Source: Caryophanales bacterium UBA6879
GTDB taxonomy: Bacteria > Bacillota_I > Bacilli_A > RFN20 > CAG-288
Direction: 5' to 3'
Assembly (NCBI GenBank): GCA_002449135.1
Contig: DKCH01000012.1
Coordinates: 3,996-37,900, forward strand
DNA length: 33,905 bases
The translations under genes were made by a program, and so were the position numbers. Numbering within the stretch: position 1 is the first letter of the stretch; each line of letters begins with the position of its first letter. The notes under the pieces were generated by a model. The model had not been told where the DNA came from. It did not search any database and was given only the letters and a program-made list of their open reading frames with translations. Of this stretch, positions 17,011 to 25,133 are shown one piece after another.

Positions 17011-17097
17011 CTTTACACGATTTAACCTCAAGGGTGCTAAAATTCTACACGATTTGACTAGGGGTGCTAAAAATTTACACGATTTTACACGATTTGA
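17011..17097 (+). repeat. Left-edge direct repeat array of the island
   Basis: GGTGCTAA occurs at 17033 and 17063 (30 bp apart), and TACACGATTT at 17014, 17046, 17076 and 17086. The unit is roughly GGGGTGCTAAAA-n-TTTACACGATTT plus a few bases. The same unit in the same orientation recurs at 33751-33827. Multiple short copies at an element end are seen in IS21-family elements and in iteron origins; neither is proven here. Confidence 0.85.
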
Positions 17098-17154
17098 ATT
17101 TTGAGACAATTTTGAGAAAAATCCAAGCTTCATATAGATAAAAAGGCAAAAAAA

Positions 17155-17163
17155 TGTTATAAT
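17155..17163 (+). promoter_or_regulatory. Extended -10 promoter of the R-M operon
   Basis: TG-n-TATAAT (TATAAT at 17158-17163), 39 bp before the XRE regulator gene. No clear -35 box. Confidence 0.55.
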
Positions 17164-17202
17164 TTCTACAAGATAATAGAAAAATGTGGATGAGGAGTAT
17201 TT

Positions 17203-17394
17203 ATGACTTATAAAGAGGCAGTCAAAAAATTAAGACTTAAAATGTTGATGACTCAGGAGGAGTTTGCAAAACTTCTAGATGTTTCTTTTGCAACTATAAA
17301 TAGGTGGGAAACTGGTAAATATGTTCCAACTATTAAAGCAAGAAGAAAATTACAACCATATTTTGAAAAGTATAATATTGAGGTGGATGAATAA
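17203..17394 (+). CDS. XRE-type HTH regulator leading the type I R-M operon
   Basis: 63-residue protein that is almost only a Cro/CI helix-turn-helix: LRLKMLMTQEEFAKLLDVSFATINRWETGK, with MTQEEFAKLL as helix 2 and SFATINRWE as the recognition helix. Such single-domain regulators often control R-M expression after entry into a new host. GAGGAG lies 8 nt before ATG 17203, and hsdM starts two bases after its stop, so it is first gene of the operon and may regulate it by feedback; the operator is not known. Confidence 0.88.
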   Translation: MTYKEAVKKLRLKMLMTQEEFAKLLDVSFATINRWETGKYVPTIKARRKLQPYFEKYNIEVDE

Positions 17395-17396
17395 TT

Positions 17397-19007
17397 ATGG
17401 CTAAGAAGACAACTGAAAATGTATTAAATATTGATACTATTTTATTTAATTGCAGAGATATTTTAAGATCTGCAAGAAACTCAGGTTCATTCTTTGAAAA
17501 AAGAGATATGATGCTTACTTTGGTGTTTTTAAGATTTATCGGTGAAAAGTACGATGATGGTATTGAAAAGCTTTCTAAAACTTTAATCGAACAAGGCTTA
17601 GATCCTAATGATGAAAATATAAGAGCAGCTTTCTTTGATGATGCTACTTTTACAGATGGAACATATAATCTTCCTATTGAAGCGAGATGGAGCACTATTA
17701 TTAATACTCCCGCAACAAAATTAAATGCTGCATTAGATACTGCTTTAAAAAGTATTGCTGATAGCTCAGAACAATTAAAAGGATGTTTTGTTGAAGGAAC
17801 ATTTACTACTAGAAATCTTGGATCAAATGATATTAAGAAGTTAGTTGATGAAGTAAATAAAATTAGCCATAAGAAATTTGGTGAAGAAAAAGATTTAATT
17901 GGTAGAGTATATGAATACTTTTTAAAAGAATTCGCTGTTAATGCTACTAAGGAAGAAGGAGAATTCTATACTCCTCATGATGTAGTTCAATTAATAGCGT
18001 CTATGGTTGAACCTTTTGATGGAACATTATATGACCCTGCTTGTGGCTCAGGTGGCATGTTCATTCAGAGTGCAGAGCTTGTTAAATCAAAACAAGGAAA
18101 TTTAAATAGCATTAATATTTATGGCCAAGAAAAAGAAGCGGCTACATATCGTCTTGCAAAAATGAATCTTGCCCTACGTGGTATTAGTCATAATCTTGGT
18201 GGAACTAACGACTCAACATTTACTAATGATTTACACAAAGGTATATATTTTGATTACATAATGGCAAATCCACCATTTAATTTAAAGAGCTGGTATAGCA
18301 ATGACCTTAAAGATGATCCAAGATGGGCCGATTATGTAACTCCACCTGAAAGTAACGCTAACTATGCATGGATTTTACACATGCTTTATCATTTAAAAAC
18401 TGATAGTGGTGTCGCTGGATTTTTACTTGCTAATGGTGCTTTAAATGATAGTGATACTTTAGAAATCAGAAAGAAATTAATTCAAAATGATAAGGTAGAA
18501 GCTATTATAGTTCTTCCAAGATAATTATTTATTACAACAGATATCAGTGTCACATTATGGATCTTAAATCAAAATAAAAAAGGTGGAAATTATCATGGTA
18601 GAAAACAAAGAAACCGTGAACATGAAATTTTATTTATGGATTTAAGAACATGGACAGAGAATCCTGTTAAAAATGAAAATAAAAAGAAAGTACGTTTAAT
18701 GTCTGATCAAATTGCTAGAGCGTCAGAAATTTATCACAATTGGCAAAATGAAGGAGTAGATGGTAGACATTACGAAGTTCCTGAATTATATAGAAGTGTA
18801 TATATTGATGAAATTGAAAATAAAGGTTGGACATTAACTCCAAGTAAATATATAGAGTTTATTGATCATGACATGGATATTGACTTTAAAAAGGAAATGA
18901 CAAGAATACAAAATGAAATGATGGATATAATGGAAGTAGAAAAGAAGTCCCAAGTAATGCTTGAGGATGCTTTTGAAGGTATCGGATATGGCATTAAGAA
19001 GAATTAG
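17397..19007 (+). pseudogene. hsdM: Type I R-M DNA methyltransferase HsdM, interrupted by one in-frame TAA
   Basis: The frame codes an adenine N6-methyltransferase that with HsdS modifies host DNA. Residues 1-170 are the HsdM N-terminal helical domain (TILFNCRDILRSARNSG); DPACGSGGMF at about 213 binds S-adenosylmethionine; NPPF at about 291 is the catalytic motif. Codon 376 (18522-18524) is TAA, exactly inside the conserved VLPR-x-LF-x-TTDISVTLWIL motif. The same frame then stays open and homologous for 160 more codons to 19007, where normal C-terminal residues follow (YRSVYIDEIENKGWTLTPSKY). No shift or gap is needed, so it is one nonsense codon. The C-terminal piece has a methionine at 18636 but no ribosome site. 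Without readthrough, methylation should be lost while hsdR and hsdS remain open, a dangerous state unless restriction is off too. Confidence 0.9.
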
Positions 19008-20109
19008 ACTTGGTGATTATTTAGAACCTTTGAAGCAAAAATGTGGTATTGCTAAATTAGATCCTATGGAAGTTTCTGGGGTAAATAGAGATAAAGAATT
19101 TTTTGAACCGTCAAGACAAATAGGAGAAGATACTGTCAACTATCAAAATGTACCGCCTAGATATTTTGCATGTAATCTTATGCACGTTGGTAGAGATAAG
19201 GTTTTACCTATAGCATATAATCATACAAATACCATTAAGCATGTTAGTCCTGCTTATTCAGTTTTTAGAATTAAAAAGAATAATGTGATTTCTGAATTAT
19301 ATTTCTTTCTTTACCTTAAATCGGATGAGAGGGATAGATTCTTTTGGTTTAATACAGATTCCTCAATTAGAGACGGAATGACTTGGGATGATTTATGTAA
19401 TGTTGAACTAGAACTTCCAGATCTTCCAACACAAGAGAAGTTTGTAAAAGTATATCTTTCAATGATAGAAAATCAAAAATCCTATGAGCGTGGTCTAGAT
19501 GATTTAAAACTTGTTTGCGATAGTTATATTGAAGATTTAAAAAAGAAAATTGGTGTTGAAGAAATAGGGCAATATTTAGAATTAAAACGAAATAAAAATT
19601 CTGATGATAAAATTAAAGATGTCTATGGTGTTTCCAATTCTCTTCAATTTATTACAGCTAGTTCTTCTGTAGATAAAGAAAATCTAACAGGATATAAAAT
19701 TGTTAATTTTCAAGATATGGCATACGTACCAACAACACACATGAAAATATGGGCTGCTGCTATCTCTGATAAAAAAGAACCATTTGTTGTATCACCAATT
19801 TATGAAGTATTTGGTGTAAATAATAAAGATAAATTATTACCTGAATATTTGTTTATGTGGTTATGTAGGAAAGAAACTATAAGATATGGATATTATAATT
19901 CATGGGGCAGTGCAAGAGAAAATTTCGTCTTTGATGACTTTAAAACAATAAAGATGCCTATTCCATCATTGGATATTCAACAAGATATCGTTAACATTTA
20001 TACAGTTTATAAACAAAGAAAACAAATCAACGAACAATTAAAAGAACAAATAAAAAATATATGTCCAATTTTAATTAAAGGATCTATTGAAGAAGCAAAG
20101 GAGGATTAA
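18988..20109 (+). CDS. hsdS: Type I R-M specificity subunit HsdS
   Basis: 373 residues from ATG 18988, overlapping the hsdM frame by 20 bp. HsdS carries two target-recognition domains that read the two halves of a bipartite DNA site. Here the halves begin MALRRIRLGDYLEPL and, after a helical spacer near residues 160-195, KIGVEEIGQYLELKRNK; typical endings are seen in WDDLCNVELELPDLPTQEKFVKVY and FDDFKTIKMPIPSLDIQQDIVNIY, each followed by a coiled-coil helix. The two halves match this pattern and both are complete. The recognised sequence cannot be predicted. An upstream TTG at 18961 is possible but lies further inside hsdM. Confidence 0.92.
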   Translation: MALRRIRLGDYLEPLKQKCGIAKLDPMEVSGVNRDKEFFEPSRQIGEDTVNYQNVPPRYFACNLMHVGRDKVLPIAYNHTNTIKHVSPAYSVFRIKKNNVISELYFFLYLKSDERDRFFWFNTDSSIRDGMTWDDLCNVELELPDLPTQEKFVKVYLSMIENQKSYERGLDDLKLVCDSYIEDLKKKIGVEEIGQYLELKRNKNSDDKIKDVYGVSNSLQFITASSSVDKENLTGYKIVNFQDMAYVPTTHMKIWAAAISDKKEPFVVSPIYEVFGVNNKDKLLPEYLFMWLCRKETIRYGYYNSWGSARENFVFDDFKTIKMPIPSLDIQQDIVNIYTVYKQRKQINEQLKEQIKNICPILIKGSIEEAKED

Positions 20110-20112
20110 CTC

Positions 20113-23100
20113 ATGCCTAAACTAACAGAATATGATGGAAGCTATTATGAAACAGAGTATGAGTACGCTTTTGTTGGCCTTTTAAAAAATGAAGGATGGA
20201 AGTATTGCTTTGGAAGTAACGTTTCTAGAGAAAAAATAAGTGATGTATTAATAAAAGATGATTTTATTGGATTTATCAAAAGAACTCATCCTGAATTAGA
20301 AGATGATCAAATAGAAGGCATATACGATAAAATTAGATTAATTGGTGCTGAGTCTGATTTTGCTACTCTTCATAAAGTTTATGGATTAATGGTTGATGGC
20401 GTAAAAGTAGATGGAATTATTGATAATATTTCTGTCATTGATTTTGAAAAGCCAGAAAACAATATTTTTAAAGTAGTCAATCAACTTGATATTGAATATA
20501 TAAATAATGGAGTAAAGCATAAAAGGACTCCTGATGTAATTTTATATGTTAATGGTATGCCTCTATGCATTATTGAATTAAAAAATCCTACAGATCAAAA
20601 TGCCACTATCTTTGATGCATGGGAACAAATTACAATTAGATATTGGAGAGATATCCCTCACTTATTACATTATTGTCCTCTTGCTTGCATATCTGACGGA
20701 GTAAAAACTAGACTTGGAACAGTAAGAGCCCCTTATGAACATTTCTATGCTTGGAGAAGAGTAAATGATGGAGATAAGGTTTCAACTCTTCCTTTTGAAG
20801 AAACTCAAGCAATGGTAAAAGGTGTTTATTCGCCTGTTAGATTCCTTGAGATATTTAGAGATTATATATTTTTCAAAGACGCTATTTTTGATGGTGATGA
20901 ATTTGAAATCGTATGTAGATATCCTCAATTCTTCGCAGCTAGATTATTAAAACAAAGTATTATTAAATCTGTTCAAAATGGTACTGGTAAAGGTGGTACA
21001 TATTTTGGTGCTACAGGATGTGGTAAAACCTATACTATGGCATTCTTAGCTAGACAATTAGCTTTAAGATGCACTGATATTCCTGAAATTGGATCGCCAA
21101 CAATTGTAATGATTGTTGACAGAGAAGAATTACAAAATCAAGGAGAAAAACTTTTTAAAAAGAGTACTGAATTTCTTAATTTAGGTGCAGTTGAAGTTGT
21201 ACCGACTAGAAAAAAATTAAGAGATGAGATGAAAGTAAGAGAAAGTGGTGGCTTTTATATTTGTACCATTCAAAAGTTCTGTGATAGAGAAAATGATAAA
21301 CTAGGCTTAATTAATGACAGAAAAAATATTATTTGCTTTTCTGATGAAGCACATAGAAGTCAAATTGAAAAATCAAGAACTATACAATTTAGCAAAGATA
21401 TAGATGAAAACATGAGGGCTATGGTATCTAAACCATATGCTAAAGTTTTAAAAGAGGCATTCCCTAATGCTACATTTGTAGGCTTTACAGGAACTCCAAT
21501 TGCTGAAACTTATCAAACATTTGGTGAAGAAATCGATAGATATACTATGGATCAAGCAGTTGCGGATGGAATCACAGTTGATATTAAGTATCACCCTCGA
21601 ATTGCAAAAGTATTATTGGACAAAGAAAAAATTAAGTTAATTGAAGATTATTATAAAAAGTGTGAAGATATGGGAGCTACTGAAGAAGACTTAGAAGCTT
21701 CTAAAAAAGCAATGAGTTCAATGGAAGTAATTCTTGGTGAGCCATCTAGACTTGAACGATTAGCTGTAGATATTCATGATCATTTTGTTTTATCTCGTGA
21801 GAGTGATCCTGAAAGAATACAAAAGGGTATGGTTGTATGTTCTTCTAGAGAAATAGCTTATAAGCTTTTAAAGATATTTGAAAATAAATATCCAGAATGG
21901 TTTATTGAAAAGAAGCATCCAGATGGTATTAAAGTTACTTCTGATGAAGATAAAGAACTAAAAGCTATGCCATTTATGGCTATGGTTGCTAGTGTTGGAA
22001 AAAACGACCCTGAAGATATGTATAATTATTTGGGTGGAGTAACAAATGATAAACGTTCATCAGATCTTGATGCTGCTTTTAAACAAGATAAATCTAATTT
22101 TAGTATTGTAATCGTAGTAGATATGTGGATTACTGGTTTTGATGTTCCATCATTGACATTTCTTTATAATGATAAGCCATTACAAAAGCACATACTTATT
22201 CAAACAATTAGTAGAGTAAATAGAAAATATCCTGGTAAAGAATATGGAATGATTGTTGACTATATTGGAATTAGAAACAATATGAAAAAAGCTCTTAAAA
22301 CATATGGTGGCGATTCTTCTATTGCACCAACTGAGGATGATGTAGAGCAAGCAACAACAGCATTTAGAAATGAACTAGGAATTTTAAAGAATCTATTTAA
22401 TGATTATGATTTAATTCCATTTTTAAATCCTAATTGTGATCCAGTTGAAAGATATAAACTACTTGCAAAAGCAGGAGAATATGTTTTTGAAAGCACATTA
22501 GAGTTAAATTTAAATTCTGATACTAACTCAACCGTGAAAAAAGTATCATTCAAAACTTATTTTTTAAAAACGGTTAAACGCATGAGATTAGCATATGAGA
22601 TTTGTCAGCCATCTGGAAATTTATCTGAAGAAGAATCTGCGTTAGCTCAATGCTTTATGGCTATTGCAGGATTTGTAAGAAAAATGACTGGAACAGACCA
22701 TGTTGACACTGACGTAATGAATAGGCATGTTGCTAAGATGGTAGAAGAAGCATTAAAATATACTGAAGTTGAAAGCATTCTAGAGAATGGTGAAAAAGAA
22801 GATATTTTTAGTCCTGAGTTTGTTGAAAAATTATCTGATATAAAAATGCCTGCTACTAGATTAGAAATTCTTATAAAAATGTTAAGAAAAGAAATAACAG
22901 AATATGGTAGAGTTAACCAAGTTGCAGGAAAGAAATTCCAAGAATTGCTTGAAAAAACAATTGAAGAATATCACGATAGACGTAAGTCTTTATCAGAAGA
23001 GGAAGCTGGTGAAACACAAGAAAAAGCTTCTAAAGATATTATTGAAGAAGCGACTAAACAAGCTCTTAAACTTTTAGAAGAAATGAAAGAAAGCAAGGAG

Positions 23101-23433
23101 AGTTTTAGAAAACTAGGGTTAACTTTTGAAGAAAAAGCATTCTATGATATTTTAATTTCATTAAGGGATCAATATAATTTCGAATATGGAGAAGATAAAC
23201 TTTTTGATGGAATGATTGTGAATGATAAATGTAAATCATTAGCTAAAAAAGTTAAAGAAATCATTGACACTAAATCTTCATTTGCTGATTGGCTTAATAA
23301 TCAAAATGTTAGAAATTCTTTGAAATTAGATATTAAAATCTGTTTAGTAAAAAATGGGTATCCACCTCAATACAGTCCTGAAGTATTTACAAAGATAATG
23401 GATCAAGTTGAGAATTTTGAAAAGAATAATTAA
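20113..23433 (+). CDS. hsdR: Type I R-M restriction/translocase subunit HsdR
   Basis: 1106 residues. The motor subunit pulls DNA and cuts it when unmodified sites are met. An N-terminal PD-(D/E)xK nuclease has Asp141 and E155-x-K157 (TPDVIL...CIIELKNP). The SF2 translocase follows: Walker A GATGCGKT near 300, DEAH near 411, GFTGTPI motif III, and QTISRVNRKYPG as motif VI. A long helical C-terminal region (about 880-1106) docks on HsdM/HsdS. The gene begins 3 bp after hsdS with AAGGAGG upstream. No frame break is seen. With a broken hsdM it probably cannot assemble. Confidence 0.95.
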   Translation: MPKLTEYDGSYYETEYEYAFVGLLKNEGWKYCFGSNVSREKISDVLIKDDFIGFIKRTHPELEDDQIEGIYDKIRLIGAESDFATLHKVYGLMVDGVKVDGIIDNISVIDFEKPENNIFKVVNQLDIEYINNGVKHKRTPDVILYVNGMPLCIIELKNPTDQNATIFDAWEQITIRYWRDIPHLLHYCPLACISDGVKTRLGTVRAPYEHFYAWRRVNDGDKVSTLPFEETQAMVKGVYSPVRFLEIFRDYIFFKDAIFDGDEFEIVCRYPQFFAARLLKQSIIKSVQNGTGKGGTYFGATGCGKTYTMAFLARQLALRCTDIPEIGSPTIVMIVDREELQNQGEKLFKKSTEFLNLGAVEVVPTRKKLRDEMKVRESGGFYICTIQKFCDRENDKLGLINDRKNIICFSDEAHRSQIEKSRTIQFSKDIDENMRAMVSKPYAKVLKEAFPNATFVGFTGTPIAETYQTFGEEIDRYTMDQAVADGITVDIKYHPRIAKVLLDKEKIKLIEDYYKKCEDMGATEEDLEASKKAMSSMEVILGEPSRLERLAVDIHDHFVLSRESDPERIQKGMVVCSSREIAYKLLKIFENKYPEWFIEKKHPDGIKVTSDEDKELKAMPFMAMVASVGKNDPEDMYNYLGGVTNDKRSSDLDAAFKQDKSNFSIVIVVDMWITGFDVPSLTFLYNDKPLQKHILIQTISRVNRKYPGKEYGMIVDYIGIRNNMKKALKTYGGDSSIAPTEDDVEQATTAFRNELGILKNLFNDYDLIPFLNPNCDPVERYKLLAKAGEYVFESTLELNLNSDTNSTVKKVSFKTYFLKTVKRMRLAYEICQPSGNLSEEESALAQCFMAIAGFVRKMTGTDHVDTDVMNRHVAKMVEEALKYTEVESILENGEKEDIFSPEFVEKLSDIKMPATRLEILIKMLRKEITEYGRVNQVAGKKFQELLEKTIEEYHDRRKSLSEEEAGETQEKASKDIIEEATKQALKLLEEMKESKESFRKLGLTFEEKAFYDILISLRDQYNFEYGEDKLFDGMIVNDKCKSLAKKVKEIIDTKSSFADWLNNQNVRNSLKLDIKICLVKNGYPPQYSPEVFTKIMDQVENFEKNN

Positions 23434-23446
23434 TAAAGAAAAGCGA

Positions 23447-23468
23447 CTTAGCTCAATTACGAGTTAGG
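23447..23468 (-). terminator. Hairpin between hsdR and the reverse HTH gene
   Basis: CTTAGCTC (23447-23454) pairs with GAGTTAGG (23461-23468), 8 bp including two G-T. Read on the minus strand it is followed by TCGCTTTTCTTT, so it could terminate the reverse HTH gene; the U tract is weak. Confidence 0.45.
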
Positions 23469-23480
23469 CCACATTTTACG

Positions 23481-23735
23481 TTAAATTGGTCTATCATTTT
23501 CATCTAAAAATAATCTATAAAGCGGAACGTTAAGAGCGTCTGCTATTTTTATTAATACGTCAATTGTTGCCGCATGTGTTCCTAGTTCAATTCTTCCATA
23601 GTATGCTCTTGAAACTCCGGTATATTCTTCCATTTCTGCTTGAGTATAGCCTGTCTCCTGTTTCCTAATTCGAGCTATATTTTGGCCTAATTTATATCTG
23701 TAGTTTTTATTTTTATCTTGTCGAACCTTAGCCAT
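23481..23735 (-). CDS. XRE-type HTH regulator of the AIPR-GHKL module
   Basis: 84 residues from ATG at 23735 on the reverse strand, with AGAAGG 8 nt upstream; a GTG at 23744 would add three residues but has no ribosome site. A Cro/CI helix-turn-helix is clear: LGQNIARIRKQETGYTQAEMEEYTGVSRAYYGRIE, then LIKIADALNVPLYRLFLDE. It is divergent from the AIPR gene, with an ATATA-rich inverted repeat in between, the usual layout of a repressor beside a module that must be kept low. A peptidase of the ImmA type is encoded nearby at 27403; such enzymes cut XRE repressors in other systems, but cutting of this one is only inferred. Confidence 0.88.
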   Translation of the reverse strand: MAKVRQDKNKNYRYKLGQNIARIRKQETGYTQAEMEEYTGVSRAYYGRIELGTHAATIDVLIKIADALNVPLYRLFLDENDRPI

Positions 23736-23773
23736 TTGAAGCACCTTCTTTTGAATATTTTATCATATTTTTG

Positions 23774-23789
23774 TATATAACGCTATATA
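23774..23789. promoter_or_regulatory. Possible operator in the divergent HTH/AIPR gap
   Basis: TATATA (23774-23779) and TATATA (23784-23789) flank ACGC as a near palindrome in the 170-bp divergent intergenic region. A plus-strand TATAAT is at 23823-23828. Another stem, CTGCTT (23862-23867) / AAGCAG (23881-23886), lies just before the AIPR ribosome site. Confidence 0.4.
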
Positions 23790-23904
23790 TGACGTTGAGA
23801 TATGCACTAATTGGTTGTAAAATATAATTGCATGAGGTAATCCTGTATGCATTTAAGGCTACTGCTTGGCTAATAAAATGAAGCAGAGAAATGGAGACTC
23901 AAAT

Positions 23905-25119
23905 ATGAGCAAAAATAATAAAATGGAACTAAAGTTTAAGGTTTCAAGCTTTAGAAAGATTCCAAATCCTTACATTAAATCAGATAATGTGGGTGAAACC
24001 AAACCAGAAATGTATGTGTTAATTTGTGATGTTAAAGATCTACCTACTGACATTCCAATGGGAACAAACCCAAGAATGCAAAACGAAAAAACGAAAGTAG
24101 CAAAAAAAATTCAAGCATCATTGACTAATCATACGGAAAGAAATTTTTATTTATTGAATAGAGGTATCTTACTTTCTGCTAAGTCTGTATCATATAACAA
24201 TGAAGAGAATGTTGTTACTGTCTTATTCGAAGATTTAAATGTTCACGGAAATGTTGATGGTGGACATACTTATACTATTATCAAAAATTGTCGTGACCAA
24301 TTAGAAGCAGGGGAACAATTTGTAAAAATTGAAGTATTAACTGGTATTGAAGATATGTTTGAACAATTGGCAGCTGCGAGAAATACATCTGTTCAAGTTA
24401 ATGACCAATCAATAGCTGAACTAGAAAATAGATTTGAATTAATAAAAGATGCTTTTAGAAATGAAAGATTTTATAACGATATTAGTTATAAACAAAATGA
24501 CATCAAAAGAATTGATGTATCAGATATTTTAGCAATCTTAAACTTATTTAATATTGATAGATATCCAACGGATAAATTAAATCCCATGCCATTGGTTTCT
24601 TATGCAAGTAAAAAATCATGTAGTGATTATTACATTGATGAACATAAAAAACACGAAAAGGATCAAACACAAAATCCTTATTATAAGATGAAAAGCATCA
24701 TGCCAAAAATAACCGAATTATACGATCAATTAGAAACAAGAATGCCTGAATTTTATAAAGGTGAAGCAACTGGTGTAAAAAAATATGGCTCAATTACTGG
24801 CGTTTCAATGGTGAAGCCTGGTAAAGAAAAATATAAATCAAAATTTTATGAATACGATATGGATTATAGTACTCCAAACGGTTTTATATATCCGATTTTA
24901 GGTGCTTTTAGAGCTTTAGTAAGAGAAAAGGACGGAAAATACGAATGGATTAAAGATCCTATTGTTGTTTTAAATGAATTAGGAAATAATTTAGTCGCTA
25001 GCACTATTCAAATGTCACGTGATTTAGGAAATAATCCTAATGCAACAGGAAAAAACAGTAATCTTTGGCAAACATTATTTATGCAAGTCAAGATGACTAC
25101 GATGACCGCTAGTTTTTAG
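23905..25119 (+). CDS. AIPR-like (abortive infection phage resistance) protein
   Basis: 404 residues from ATG 23905, preceded by GGAG (23893-23896); an earlier start at 23866 lacks a ribosome site. The family signature is the NRGI strand-turn at residues 85-88 (FYLLNRGILLSAK) and the V-D-G-G-H-T motif at 117-122, comparable to the N-G-I and V-N/D-G-x-x-T motifs of AIPR (PF10592) proteins; the later segment with FEQLAAARNTSVQVNDQSI is also typical (the N-T-x-x-x-V-x-D pattern). AIPR proteins abort phage infection, but their biochemistry is not well established. Downstream, 14 bp away, is a GHKL ATPase gene in the same operon. A DndB/DGQHR-like protein is the main alternative. Confidence 0.65.
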   Translation: MSKNNKMELKFKVSSFRKIPNPYIKSDNVGETKPEMYVLICDVKDLPTDIPMGTNPRMQNEKTKVAKKIQASLTNHTERNFYLLNRGILLSAKSVSYNNEENVVTVLFEDLNVHGNVDGGHTYTIIKNCRDQLEAGEQFVKIEVLTGIEDMFEQLAAARNTSVQVNDQSIAELENRFELIKDAFRNERFYNDISYKQNDIKRIDVSDILAILNLFNIDRYPTDKLNPMPLVSYASKKSCSDYYIDEHKKHEKDQTQNPYYKMKSIMPKITELYDQLETRMPEFYKGEATGVKKYGSITGVSMVKPGKEKYKSKFYEYDMDYSTPNGFIYPILGAFRALVREKDGKYEWIKDPIVVLNELGNNLVASTIQMSRDLGNNPNATGKNSNLWQTLFMQVKMTTMTASF

Positions 25120-25133
25120 TGAGGTGACGTAGT

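Noticed and set aside
17011..17097. CRISPR array
   Set aside because: The period of 30-32 bp is CRISPR-like, but the repeats are degenerate, few, lack unique spacers of constant length and no cas gene is present.
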